From Podospora pseudoanserina (taxonomy: Eukaryota > Ascomycota > Sordariomycetes > Sordariales > Podosporaceae), in contig NC_085920.1 of NCBI RefSeq assembly GCF_035222485.1, positions 8,480,001 through 8,544,000 on the forward strand: DNA of 64,000 nt. The letters are read 5' to 3'. The translations under genes and the position numbers were made by a program. Below the pieces are notes generated by a model. The model saw only the letters and a list, made by a program, of their open reading frames with translations, did not search any database and was not told the origin of the DNA. Below are positions 33,407 to 45,205 of the stretch, one piece after another. The stretch's first letter is position 1. Every line of letters begins with the position of its first letter.

Positions 33407-34711
33407 ATGGATGCGCTCAAGAATCTCGTCAACAGCGTGCCCGACTGGCTGCACAAGCTCGATGAGCTCAACGGCCAGATTGAACAGCGCCAGAACGAGC
33501 TGGCCCAGCTGGCCGAAAAGGATAAAGAAAAGTCGCCGAACGGGAGGTCATCGAACGCGCCAAAGTCGATCCGGAACAAGGGCTCAACAGAGTCGCTGAG
33601 GCCGCGCGATGAGCCTGAGGCGCACCTAAGGGAATCAACACCACAGCCCCAGCTCGAAACCCGGAATGAAAATGGCGATGCGACAGCGGATGCTGCAGCT
33701 GCGGGAGCCGCCGCCGCCAAGGCCGGCACCGAGCAACCGCCGGCCAGCCCGTCCGACTCGCACTCGCCATCTGCCATTCAACGACAAGAAAACAAGGTGC
33801 GAGCGGCCGGTCAAGCACGCGCTCGGGCGACACTCAGGAAACGACAACGCACCGACTCGGTCATCAGCGCCGAGGGCGGCCCGCCAAAGTACCGGACCCG
33901 CAGCATGATCATTGTCTACTATGACAGCTACGTCCAGATTTTCTTTGAAGAACTCGTCAAGTTTGTGAGCGCCAGCCGGAACTTGATGCGCAAAGCCAAA
34001 ATGGCCGCCAAGGTAGCTCAGATCAAGCGGTTAGCAGAGCTCGACATGCCCGATGATGATGATGAGGACGAGAAAAAGGACGGCGCCAGGAACGACTTGA
34101 CTCCGGCAGCCGGCGATGGAGCCATCGTGGCTGCCCCTGCATCCTCCAACGCTGACGCCGAGGCAATCCCGGCTCTTCAATACGTCAGCACACGACGATT
34201 GATGGGCGGAGGGCCATCAGCGATGATGGCTGCCAGAGCATCCATGGGACGCGGTTACGGTCGAGCTGGCGCCCGCGGCAACATCACCCTTGGACCCGAT
34301 GGAAAGCCGCTACAGAGCGATGTCTATGATGAGCTCGACAAGGGACTCGAGTTTGTCCAGAGCATGTGCGAGCACGCCGCTCATCAATTCCTGCGGGACG
34401 GCGACTGCGGGGAGGAGGTGATCAAGATTCAGCGGCGACTACGAGAGACCAAGGAGCTGGCCGACAAGGAGATGGACCGTGTCAAGAAGGAGAGTCCTGC
34501 CCCTCTTCAGAAAGATGCCGAGGAGACTCGGGGCAGGAGCTATCGCCCGCAAAGCATGCGTAAAGACAACCTGAATGCCTTGAAGGCTGCCGAGACCAAC
34601 GGACTGGGCAGTGAGATGAAGCTCGAGGTGGACGATGGAGCGGAGGAGGTGGAGGTGGTGTTGCCCCCAAGGCTGATGTACAGGAGCACACGGGCGATGA
34701 AATCTCAATAA
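33407..34711 (+). CDS. Conserved-looking protein of unknown function, coiled-coil N-terminus
   Basis: One exon, 434 aa, from the ATG at 33407 (the open frame upstream has no ATG). Residues 1-45 look like a heptad-type helix (LHKLDELNGQIEQRQNELAQL). A low-complexity Ser/Ala/Pro region follows, then a basic patch (RARATLRKRQRTD). Next is an ordered helical block YRTRSMIIVYYDSYVQIFFE continuing into LVKFVSASRNLMRKAKMAAK, an acidic stretch (DDDDEDEKK), a Gly/Arg segment, and a second helical block (DELDKGLEFVQSMCEHAAHQ). The alternating ordered and disordered pattern suggests a scaffolding or nuclear protein. I do not recognise the family and assign no function. It is isolated, with several kb of non-coding DNA on both sides. 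Confidence 0.82.
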   Translation: MDALKNLVNSVPDWLHKLDELNGQIEQRQNELAQLAEKDKEKSPNGRSSNAPKSIRNKGSTESLRPRDEPEAHLRESTPQPQLETRNENGDATADAAAAGAAAAKAGTEQPPASPSDSHSPSAIQRQENKVRAAGQARARATLRKRQRTDSVISAEGGPPKYRTRSMIIVYYDSYVQIFFEELVKFVSASRNLMRKAKMAAKVAQIKRLAELDMPDDDDEDEKKDGARNDLTPAAGDGAIVAAPASSNADAEAIPALQYVSTRRLMGGGPSAMMAARASMGRGYGRAGARGNITLGPDGKPLQSDVYDELDKGLEFVQSMCEHAAHQFLRDGDCGEEVIKIQRRLRETKELADKEMDRVKKESPAPLQKDAEETRGRSYRPQSMRKDNLNALKAAETNGLGSEMKLEVDDGAEEVEVVLPPRLMYRSTRAMKSQ

Positions 34712-37340
34712 AGCGGAGAGTTTTGGAGGAAGTGTCATGGCGACATACATATATATCCTGAAATCTAATCGAGGCGACGGAGGGGGGGAGGAAGGAGCAT
34801 TGCAGGCGAAAGTATTCACCACTGAATTTTGGCGCTGTGAAGAGGGTTTTATTCTGTCTATCATATCTTGTTACGGATCGCAAAGCGGAATGGATGCATG
34901 GCAGGCACCAAAACAGAACTTGACCTTGTTTATCAGAGAGAGACTATTTTACAACTACACTACAGCTTGGTCCTTGCGGACTGGTAGCATTTCTACATCA
35001 TTGGCATGGAATACTGGAGTCTTTTTTTTCTTCTTTTTCCTTTTATACCGCATCGTTATCATGACACCGTAACTGAAGGAGGGAGGAAAATGTGACAACA
35101 TCCTTTTTTTTGTTTTTTCTTTGTTTAATTTTGGCTGCAACAGGGAATATGTGGAAGGATTATGGGATATACCATGTATAACGTCTTTTGATACCTTACT
35201 TGAAGATGATTTTTCAGGGTTTTCGATCTCTGGCCCCATCGCTGCTACCACCATCCGGAACACCGATCTAATCTGATGGGATTTGGAGAAAGAAATAGAG
35301 AGAGAGAGAGAGAGAGGGAGAGGGCATGAATCTCAAATACCCACATCCACGTTTCAAACAAAACAACACATACAACGTGGACCCAGCACCCTTCCTCCCC
35401 TACCCGACCAACCTCCTGAATACTACACTGAACTGCTCTTTGACCTGACGACACCGCCTCTTTTTTTTTTTTTTCTTTTTTTGGTCGCGCAAACGCACGC
35501 ACGCACGCGCGCAGCATGTACAATAGGTAGTAGTAGTAGCATAAAGATGAGTGATGAAGCCAAAAAGGGGGGGGGGGAAGGGGTCTCCACACAGATACAT
35601 CAATGTTACACCGTATCTGGCGAACCAACAACAGGAACGGCCACGCATTTCGCTCAAGTGCCGCAGGAAGGCATTGCATTTTATTTTCTTGTGATGCATG
35701 AACAGAGAGAGGCTTTGTTCTTTTCTTGTCCTTCCATTTCTAGAAGGGTTCGATTGACCACGTGTGCATGTTGTTAGGCCGGCAGGGCGGGTGCGGCGGC
35801 GGCGGCGGCGGCGTGCGTACATGTGTGCGTGTGTGTGTGCGTGGGTGCGTGGGGGGGAGGGAGGAAGCCCTATCGGCTTTGGCCGAGGAGGGGGGAATTA
35901 TGTGAGAATGGGAATCTACCTAGCCATGTTTTCGTTTTGTGTTTGGAGGTACGTGTGTTTCAAGGGACGGGGAAGCGGTTGGTGTTGAACGTTGGGTGGA
36001 AAGGTGAGGGAAAGAAAGGGCCGAATACAAAAGTCAGAGAGGTGCTTGGTCTCGGTGAGTAACGGGGGTGAGGTCAGGTCTGTCAACATTGGTGAACCTT
36101 CTTGTGGCACACCGGGTGAGTGGAGGCATGCTTTTCTCGTGTCTGTAAAACAAGGGTGGGTAAGGTATGACTTGGACGCTCACTCAGAAGAGGAAGGAAC
36201 ATGGTGTAATAGCTTCATGGTCAATGCCTTATCGGTTGACCAAAGTCATCAAAGTTGGTCTGACAGAGACCCTGACCCACGTGTTGGGTAGCCGAAATAA
36301 GAACCCTTCCATTTGTCCTTCTGGGCAGAGTAGCAGTAGATGGTGTTGAGATGGGTGATTTGAGCTCGAGCACGGCTAAGCATGATATAAAAGTTCACTT
36401 TCCGGCAAGCACGCACTTTATGCTGATATCTTGCCTTCTGTTGTCCACGAGCCTTTTCTAACTCCGCCACAGGGAAGAGGGCTCACGTATAAAGTAAAAG
36501 CAAAAACATGACGGAAAAAACTGCCTGACGCATGTTCAAATACTGCAGAAAGCATTCGTGTTCCCTTTCGAGCGGTTGAGCCCGACTCCTAGTTGTTTGC
36601 TGGCACTGCCTATGCCTGTCTTTTGTTGGTAGAAGATGACAATGGCTCTCTGCAACACCATTATCTTCCAAAAAGAATTACAAGGCAGACTTTGTGATAT
36701 GATCAGGTACCTACCTAGGCTGCCCGTTGGTTGTGTGGTTGACTGTGGACTTCCATTGGTCAACTGTTGTGAAAGACAAATATGAGAAAACAGAAAGACT
36801 TTAGTACCGTGGAACAACGACACTTGGGATATATGGGAGTTAACTCCTGGAATCTCCGTATGACTTGGCTTGAGATATGGCTGACTGTGTGATACCAACA
36901 CGAGACCTGCTTCTCGGCTGATTCAGGTGTCGTTCTACACTGAGTCTGGGATGGATCTTTTAATGAGCCGTCTGCTCTCACACCTCAACTCAAGCTTGGA
37001 GAGGAATCCCCAGTAGGGGATTAATTCTGTTATAAATAAAAGCTCCCTATTGAAAGACCGCTGTTTTGATAGTCAAGCTATCAATACTCGAAAGAGAGAA
37101 CCAAAATGGCATGGCAGATGCCAGGCACGAAGAACAGAACAACCTCCAGTAGCATCTCAAGCCCTTTGCCCTACTGCTGCCCCGAAATATCAAAAATGCC
37201 CTCTAAAGCTGTGGGTAACCATACCAAGTAACCATCGCTAAGGCTAAAGTCCAGCCGCCTGTCCATTTCCAGCTTCGGTCCCAACTCCGAACTCCTCTGT
37301 TACCCTCCTCCTTGCTATCCCCAGCCGGCGGAGTCAACTC
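34712..37340. other. 2.6-kb non-coding region dense in simple repeats
   Basis: Contains a T run at about 35018-35041, (GA)n at about 35297-35319, T/C tracts at about 35461-35482, CGCA repeats at about 35500-35513, a G run at 35569-35577, (CGG)n at about 35793-35812 and GT-rich sequence after it. No gene supported. Confidence 0.45.
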
Positions 37341-38534
37341 CTACTTGCTTCCAGCAACCGCACCCATCGCCGCAACCAGCGCGTCCATCGCGCTGCTGTG
37401 TGTTTTCGCTGTCGGGCCAATCCCCGCTTCCGGCTTGCCCACCCAAGATAGCCCTAATCGATTTGTCTTTGGGTCCCGGCCCTTGGCCCAGATCGAATCC
37501 GCGTTCTTCTTGATTGTCATCGCGAATTTCTCATTGGGAACAGCCTTGTATAGGTAGTGCAGGTTCCGAATAAAGATACCCTTGAACTGCGGCCCATCCT
37601 CACCACAGTCCGCTCGTATGTCGCAGTGGTCGGCTTCATGAAGGATGCCGTCTTCATCTTGTAGACTGGCGATGGCCGCTTCGGCAATGTCGACCGCTGG
37701 CGAGAGATACGAGTCGTTGCCCGCGGCTTTGCTGAGCTCGACCAGACCACCCAGGATGACCCCCTGATTGTAGGACCAGGTAGTCTCGTTGTTGTTGAGG
37801 CAGGTGGTGCTGTTGAGGCCGTCGTTGATCAGGTTGTCCTTGTTGATCAACCCACTCTTCTTAAACCATACCCACTGTTCTCTTGCGATCTGAAGGTAAT
37901 GGTCTTTGGAACCCTGCACCCGGTTGGCGAGACTGGCAGCCACGGTAAGGTAGAGCTCGTTGGCGATAGCGGCCTTGTATCTCATCGTCTTGTTCCACAA
38001 GATACCGCCGCCACACACGTTGTCGGCGCCGGTTCTCATATCATCAAAAATGCTTTCCGCCATACTGAGGTATTCGATCTTCTTCGTTAGGTCGTACGAT
38101 CTGATCCAAGCCAATGCCCACCACCCCTCGTCATCGTAAAATGTGTTGATAAACTTAGGGTAACCGCTCTCCGTCGTCCGCGTGTGCTTTCTGGATGAGG
38201 CCATCTGTTCGTCTGCTCTGTGGCGTTTTCCGATCTGCACGTTCTCCTTCTGAGCATTCACAAACGTAGTGGCAGCAATATCGGTAACATTGACATGCTG
38301 ATTTGGACCCTCAAGCAGAGCCCAGTCTGTCAAAACTGTAAGAATGTTTGCGTTCTGCCACCAACCCCCTGTGCTCCACCCCCCCGTTTGCGGTTTAAAC
38401 CAGTCTTGAAGAACCTTGGCTGCGAGTTCAGCATTTTCGGCGTAGGGCGCGTCATTTGCAGCGTGGCCGAGCCGGTGAATGGACATATAAAAGAGAGCTC
38501 GAGCAGCCAATCTGCCCCATGTGGTGGAAACCAT
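37341..38534 (-). CDS. GH76 family alpha-1,6-mannanase-like glycosidase
   Basis: GH76 enzymes cleave or transglycosylate alpha-1,6-mannan; fungal members act on the cell wall or on mannoproteins. A single exon encodes 397 aa. The family's catalytic Asp pair appears as FYDDEGWWALAWI. Other hallmarks are GGWWQNANILTVLTDWALL near the N-terminus, GGGILWNKTMRYKAAIANEL, TWSYNQGVILGGLVELSKA and the C-terminal FIRNLHYLYKAVP. Asn-X-Ser/Thr sequons are present. The N-terminus (MVSTTWGRLAARALFYMSIH) is a poor signal peptide and there is no GPI-like hydrophobic tail, unlike Dfg5/Dcw1. Either an upstream exon is missed (a TTTAACAG acceptor-like site lies just upstream) or secretion is impaired. Family is secure; N-terminus uncertain. 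Confidence 0.88.
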   Translation of the reverse strand: MVSTTWGRLAARALFYMSIHRLGHAANDAPYAENAELAAKVLQDWFKPQTGGWSTGGWWQNANILTVLTDWALLEGPNQHVNVTDIAATTFVNAQKENVQIGKRHRADEQMASSRKHTRTTESGYPKFINTFYDDEGWWALAWIRSYDLTKKIEYLSMAESIFDDMRTGADNVCGGGILWNKTMRYKAAIANELYLTVAASLANRVQGSKDHYLQIAREQWVWFKKSGLINKDNLINDGLNSTTCLNNNETTWSYNQGVILGGLVELSKAAGNDSYLSPAVDIAEAAIASLQDEDGILHEADHCDIRADCGEDGPQFKGIFIRNLHYLYKAVPNEKFAMTIKKNADSIWAKGRDPKTNRLGLSWVGKPEAGIGPTAKTHSSAMDALVAAMGAVAGSK

Positions 38535-41500
38535 GTTGATAGCTGTTAAACAAGTAAATCCAGTAATGGTGATCTAGTTTCTGAGTCGTTTGTCAAGGGG
38601 AGGGTATGCAAGAAAATATATACTCGCCACGGTAGCCAAAGTTGTGAAATGATGTACCAGAAGCTCGAAGTTTGATCGAAGACGGAAGACCCTGTGATCG
38701 CGAGGGTTGCATCTCCCCGTTTGGGAATCCTGGGCCATGCTACCTGCCAACATGTTGTCCAACTTCAGCACGCATCTTCGGGCGTTCTTGATCATCCGAA
38801 ACAGGAAGATGCAGTGGAAAGCATAGGTATGTGGTCTGTTCCAACAGGCTAGCGCGTCCCTGTGCGGCATCTGGCGGCAAGGCCATACCATGTAGAAGCG
38901 GCAGTGACAGATGAACAATGACTGGGCCGTTTCCAGGCACGGTTGCGCATGAGGAATGCACGTGAGTGCGAAGATATGCGAAGCGGATGTGTCAAGCGCT
39001 CGCTTCTCAAGAGCGCCGGCGGCCGTCACCCATGCGGCCGCGGTATGCAAAGTAGTGATAGGAAGACGACCGAGTGGGTTCAGGTGTACGAACTGTTGTG
39101 GTTCTAGAGAACATTAGCAAACATATGATGAAGCATCACCAACAAGCGGGCACGACTGATCCAAGATGATCTAGCAGACAGATACCCGTGCCGGCTTGTC
39201 GTCAGAAGATGCATGTCAGCGGCGCTGTTGTTGAACACACATCACTCATTCGGCAGCTGGTTTCCTTGCCGCATCCTATCAGCAGCACGAGGCTTGGTTG
39301 TGCAATGGCGGTACAAAACAGCCACTCCACGTGAGCCTCAAACCCAAGATGTCTTGGTACTCTTCTTCGGACGTGACAAAACATGTGTAGATCCGGGGAG
39401 CGGTATCCTTGATGAATCAAATATCGAGATAGCCTTGCGGTTCTTAAAACTTATTGGCAGATTCTATTCGGCCTTGCCACCAGAGACGCCGGGCTGTACG
39501 ACCAGACAGAGAGTACGGCATACCGCGCGGGCACGAGAGGAATTGGCGGAGCTCCGAACATGATGAGAACCGGAGTTGTGTCTTCGTCGATGAAGAGATT
39601 GTCGTCTTTGTCGTCATCATTACTTACCTGATCTGTCAGCGTTCAGGGCAACTGGCTGGTAGGTACAACTGGGGGTTGGAAGTTCGAGATTCTTGAAGGT
39701 TGGAGGACAAACATGTCGTGCCGCCACAGCAGAAGTGATGAAGTCATCTTGCCAGTTCTGAAAGGATTGTGTTCAAAAGGAATGAAGTCGCCGGACGTCA
39801 GGTCTTCCCTGTTCTCCATGACGGCAGCGCGGGTCTTGCCGGTTTAATGTGGGGTATTTTGCGGGGAACCCCTGGTAGGGCTGAGCGACTGCCGAACAAT
39901 GGATTCTTAGCTTGTCGAATGCCCCAAGTTTTATCAATCCGTAGAAGAAGTCAATGACATCGAAAAAGCTAGCACTGAATACAAAGTGCAAAGATAAATA
40001 TCTGTTTCCTTGTCTGATATCATTCTCCAAAAGCTCAATAGCTCTTGCGGAAAGCCGAGCTACCCCATGCCTGCTTACCCCGCAGTATCCCCAATTCCCC
40101 AAAGGCACAGTGAGTAGAAGGCTTCCCACAGAAATGAAATCAACCTCTTTCCTTTTGCTTACAGAGATTATCTAGATATTCTTGAACACTTATGGCTGAC
40201 CTCCCGATTGTATCTCCAAGACCTGATTATGCCAATGGAGTGCAGGCAGTACGAATCAAAACGAGGCATCGGTCCTGCGATAGAGAATCTGATTTCTGGA
40301 CACACTAGCCCACTCAGCACATGATGCCAAACAGGCGTTTGTCATGGGCGTGAGCACCTCTGTGGACTTTGGGTCCCTCATTCATTTTCGGGCAGCCTCC
40401 GTTGGTTCATCCGATATTTCTCGCAATATGCGGTGAGCGGATCACATTACCAAGTGCATGGTGATATGTTGACAGATAAGCAGGGCCGACGATATCTCTT
40501 CACAGCCGCATGACCAGCAGTGACCCCACGAGCCGCAGCGGACCATGTGCGATATCCCGCCGCTTTATGTATATGTATATTCTCAACCGTACATGAGCTA
40601 TATGCATCCCAGACAGGGCAATGGCGCCTTGACAGAGCAGCCCGCCAATGCAACATGTGCCTTGGTGGGTCAGGGATGTCAAAGCTGCCCTGGTCGTCAC
40701 ATTATTGAAGTTCGACGAGGATATTGCCAGAAGCAGTAACCCATCAAGTCTTGGGGCGGATATGCCCGAGATACCCCACGAACTCGAACTTGGACAGCAT
40801 AATAATAACCGTCTGAATTTGCTCGAGTTTAAGGTCACCGGCGTCGGCCACCCACCCCTGTTGGTCTTGGCGTGACCCGGCCACGCAGGCTTCCTGACAA
40901 CAAGCATGAAGGACCGAGATTTCAGGCGCAGGTCTTCCTGGGCACCCGGGCACTGCGTTGTCGAGGGTCACTAGGCAGTCATCACACCGTCAGAGTGCCG
41001 TCGACATTCATCAAACGCACGAAAGGTCTAATCACATGGGTCGGTGAAGCGAAGGGACACTTGGCTCTGCGGAACTTCCTCCGGTGTCTCTTGCCAATCG
41101 ATGGGCACCATCCGGAGGACCAATCGGCCCGGGCACGGCGCGGCAGGTCCGGGAGGATCGGGGTTAGCTCCTGCACTTAATCTGCATTTTTGATGGTGGT
41201 GCCGGCGCCGTTGTGTTGTTATACATGGACGCTAACAGCTTGGCTTGTCACATGCCGCCCTGCTAGTGTAGTTTCAGATGGTCTCCAGCTCAGACTAAAA
41301 GCCGCCGAAGGCTAGCGTTGCGGGAGATCGATGTCTGGATGATCGCTTGGATGGATTCAACGGCCCGCACACAGTTATCGAGAACAACTGCCGAAGTTGA
41401 AGACTCCATGATTGAATACAGAACCGAGAGGCTTGTGGTTTGACAGGGCCGGTCAAAAGACCTTCCGACTGAATAGTTTACCATGAGCTCATATGCCACA

Positions 41501-43628
41501 TATCACGTCCTTTGTGAACAAACTTCTTATGCTCTTTCACCCGACTGAAGCGGTGAGAAGACCTCTTGGATGCAAGCCACTTCTTGTCATTGGACACACA
41601 TCGATCTTTCTTTTTCGCCGACCTTCCCTCGGTTACCTGTGGGGTGATTGGAGCGCAGAACTTGACAGCCTTCCGAGCTCTCTGGACCCAAGAACAAGCA
41701 AAGTTACGCATGCATCTTAACCATGTATCCTGGTGCCAAAGCCCCGTTCATCCCAAGTTGCTTGATTCGGATAGCGGGAAAGGTTGGGGGCGCGCACTCC
41801 TCCCCAGCACCAGAAGAGAACGAACAACCGATACTCGGATCATTCGTACACCTCCCTCCTTCCTGACTCGGCCCTCGTTTACTAGCTCTTCTCACAACCG
41901 ACCAAGGAAAAAAAAAAATCCATCACACTTTTCAGGCCTCCTGTGGAACAAAGGCCCGAGCGGACCATAATCTTGAGAATCTTTGAGCCTTTGTTTGATG
42001 CCCGTAAATCACCTCTCACGCACCTACCATCAACGTTCCCACATCCCGTACCTCCGCGAGGTGACACGACGCCTTTAGGAAGCTGGTTCGCTCGGATAAA
42101 CGGTCGTGTACTTGAATCACTCAGAAGAAGCTGGGCTCGAGCGCTCCCTCACCCGTTCGAACACAAGCACCGTCGAGCGTCGCACAGTTACACAAAACAC
42201 TAAAGAGCTTAATAACAAGCCGACAGCAAGCGCTCTCTTTCCGCCGGGACTTTTGAAAGCTCGGCACATATTTGTATAAAGTTTTGTGTTCCTTGTGTCG
42301 TGAGAGTCTGGCTATTTGTGTCGAGAAAGCCACAAACCCCAAGGAGGCTCCCCCCAGCCGGAGGGCAGGCGGGGAAGGTATGGAAAGAGTTCCCGCCGTC
42401 TTTTATTTGGCATTCTCCCCTTTCCACCCGCATCTCACATCCGTCTGGGAACCGGACCGGCACTGCAAAAGAAGAAAACAGACTCAGCATGATGGATAAC
42501 AGATGGTCCCTGCCAACCCCGATTTTCGGAGTCTTTCCTAGCACATGCTTTGTTGCACACAGCACCCGACCTTTTTGAACACCTGCCTGTGTTGTCATCA
42601 TCCATGTGACTCGATGGGAGCCTTTAAAGACCACGCATCTACCATCACCAGACAGGGCATGGTCCACAAACCTACAAATCACAGTCACACACCTTATTCC
42701 GTAAACGGGAAGAAGAGGAGGGGGGAAAGGGGGAATAGGGCAACTCTACCCGTCCGTAACCACAAAAAGATGTTTGAGGGGAAAAATCCCGCCCTTTTTT
42801 TTCGTGGTTTTTTTTATTTTTTTTTTATTTGGTTTTTTGTTGTAAAACGATACACACACCAGCGGGCCGAGGATACTTCGCTTGTATTAGTTATCATTGC
42901 CGGATCTGCTGGTGGTGGCACATGACTTACAAGACACAACTTTGTTTTTATTTTTTGCACAAGGTAAGGTGTTTTTGTTCTCCGTATCTCGGGTAACGTG
43001 TATGTATTTTGCGTGACCTGTCACTTGGGTTTTACTTTCTTGCGTTGTTCAAGATTGTCTCGGAAATTCTCCGTCCAGCTCGAGACTTCTTTTGTTGTCT
43101 AAGATCGAGCCGAGCTGAGTTTGTGTGACCTGTCAATCAGTGTCCCATACGCCAAAACCCCTCATCCAGAGGCGGTCAAGGAGGAAGAGACAGAGTGGAG
43201 GTCTTGATCACGATGGCAAGTTTAAGAACAGGTGAGGGGACAATGATATCATCTCAAAGAAAGGATTCGGCCCTCAGATGGAGATGAACCGTTTGTATAC
43301 ATGCGTAGCTTTTTGGATTTCTTTTCTCGTGGAAAGATGCCGACCCAAAGACACAAAGAAAGAAAACGGCGCGCTGCCGAACGTGGAATTTCTGAAATAC
43401 GTGACAAACAAAAGACCATGAATCCATGGGTTTGAGTAAAAAAGAAAACTTTTTCGTCCGTTATATCCTCATGTATTCCCCCCGAAAGAAGCATTTCCCC
43501 CTTCCCATACTGTGTAGTATAACTCCCATCTCCCTGATTCTTTCTTTTCCGTACCAATATTTCCCCACCCAAACCCTTCTAAATAGTTCCCAGTCTAAAT
43601 TTTGTGAAAAACGCCTTTCAAAAAAAGG

Positions 43629-43658
<30 letters not shown>
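43629..43658. repeat. Poly-A run of 30
   Basis: Uninterrupted A30, preceded by AAAAAAGG. There is no coding relic next to it that I can identify. Confidence 0.95.
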
Positions 43659-43659
<1 letters not shown>

Positions 43660-44922
43660 ATCCATGAAAGCTTTCCCCTCCCCCCGTTTGATATCCCATC
43701 CGTTTGTACCTGTCCCGTCTCTTTCTTGTTTTGGGGCGGTGTCCCCCCTCCCCGCCCTTCTCTCCCTTGCCTGACCGGAAGAAACTCCTTAAAAAGTGAA
43801 TAGCACAGAGAAAAAAGCCGAGTGAAATACCTAAGCGAGCGAACGTGGTCCTGCCGTTCTCTGCAGGGTATTACATCATAAGAATAGGAGAGAAAAAATG
43901 TAGCTTGTCAGAAGAGAAGAGAAGAAAAGAAAAGAAAAGAAAAGGCTGAAGCAAGATGCCAAATTGGTTGATATGGCCGAAGTCGAGAGGCAGAATTGGT
44001 CTTGGTGAGTAGTAGTTTGTGTGGTACGGCATGTGGTATGAGGAAGGTCGTCGTGGTTCGGTGTTCGAGGGAGGTAGAAAGGGTTGTTGGTGACAGGGCT
44101 ACCAGGGTTATCGCTGCGGGCCAAATAACCCTGGTGAATCCGCGACAACGGATGGGACCCACACTCAGCCCGCTCTTGCGACAAGACCCCCAGAAAAAGT
44201 CAACCCGGGACCCTGCAGGACATCGCGGGTTCCCACTGTTGCACGATCGAACGGTCGTCGGTTGTAACGGTCATGTCCAGGCCCTGACAAGGTACCAGAT
44301 GTCTCGAGACGGAAAAATGACGGCGGTTTCGCAAATGTACGATCTTGTCGAGGGCTTTCGGAGGACAACTCCCATTCTGGAGGGAGACACATCCTTCGCG
44401 ATGCATGTCGGTCCCTGCCAACTACCGAATTCTTCCGCTTGTCTGTGGCTGGTTCTCGTCTGCTTCCCGGGCTGATTCTAGGGGAAGTCTCTGTCACTGT
44501 TCACTCCTTAGTTAGCTCCAAACGGCTTCTTGAGATTCCGTTGTCGGCAAACGACAAGGGCAACTGGGCCCAACCGAGCGAAGCACTGGGTTTTGCCGCA
44601 AGCAAAAGGATTGGGCCGACTGCGACTCGCTGGAAAGCGCAGTGTCGTCACCCACCCCCTCCACCTCGGCTTTCATGCTCCCTGGGAAGCACAGAGAGAA
44701 AACCCTCGGCCACTTCAGGCCGGCTTGGTGTTCACCGCCCTGCCTGCCGGTTCTCTCTCAGGCGAGAGGCGGGAAGGCACGCCACTGGACGGTAATAATG
44801 GTGCGTCTGAGCGCAGGCCCAAGGGTAGCACTCTGGTTCTGTTGCTGCAACTCACCTGTACTGGGACGACGTTAAGCCAACCACGACGACCAATCTCCAA
44901 ACCCCTCCCCTCCTCTCTCCCT

Positions 44923-44967
44923 CACACACACACACACACACAAACACACACAGGCGCGCGCGCGCAC
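44923..44967. repeat. (CA)n-(CG)n alternating purine-pyrimidine tract
   Basis: A CACACA run passes through a short CAAACACACACAGG interruption into GCGCGCGCGCGCAC. Alternating CA/CG tracts are the classical Z-DNA-forming sequences. It lies about 75 bp beyond the stop codon of the 54-aa zinc-finger gene. Confidence 0.9.
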
Positions 44968-45040
44968 TAATACGCCATACAGATACGCAACCAAGATCCA
45001 GGGTGCCGCTCAGCCTGGTGCCAGGCACAAGGGGCCCTTC

Positions 45041-45205
45041 CTAGGCCCCATCCATGCAGGCACGACACGTGTGGATCTTGCAGTACCGGCATTCATAGAT
45101 CCACCAGTGGGGTCCCGAGTGGCACAAATGGCACGTCCATTCGATCAGAGTGTTATCCGCCTTGATCATCTGGAATACGTGGACGCAGTGTGTAGAGAGC
45201 GCCAT
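45041..45205 (-). CDS. 54-aa Cys/His-rich zinc-finger protein (ZZ-like knuckles)
   Basis: A short complete frame from the ATG at 45205 to the TAG at 45041. It starts MALSTHCVHVFQMIKADNTL and has C25-x2-C28, C39-x2-C42 and C47-x2-C50 plus His 26, 29, 33 and 45, including WTCHLCHSGPHWWIYEC and YCKIHTCRAC. This spacing can bind two zinc ions and resembles half of a ZZ or small treble-clef finger. The Cys/His/Trp density and exact spacing make chance unlikely. There is no signal peptide or TM; the basic/aromatic surface suggests protein or nucleic-acid binding, which is inference. It sits alone in about 13 kb without other supported genes. I believe similar small proteins exist in other fungi but cannot verify this here. 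Confidence 0.75.
   Translation of the reverse strand: MALSTHCVHVFQMIKADNTLIEWTCHLCHSGPHWWIYECRYCKIHTCRACMDGA

Larger units (their letters stand above)
38535..45040. other. 6.5-kb gene desert
   Basis: I find no gene with domain, codon or splice support on either strand. Homopolymers include T/A tracts at 42797-42840 and a run of 30 A at 43629-43658. A (CA)n-(CG)n tract lies at 44923-44967. Base composition is close to that of the rest of the window, so it does not look like AT-rich RIP-mutated DNA. Confidence 0.45.

Noticed and set aside
39616-39630. U1 snRNA 5'-end-like ATTACTTACCTG
   Set aside because: It matches only the generic splice-site complement; the following sequence lacks U1 stem-loops and an Sm site.
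39773-40129. 118-codon minus-strand frame
   Set aside because: It begins at a GTG rather than ATG, and no domain is visible.
43996-44475. 159-codon + strand frame
   Set aside because: No ATG at the apparent start and no recognisable sequence; treated as chance.
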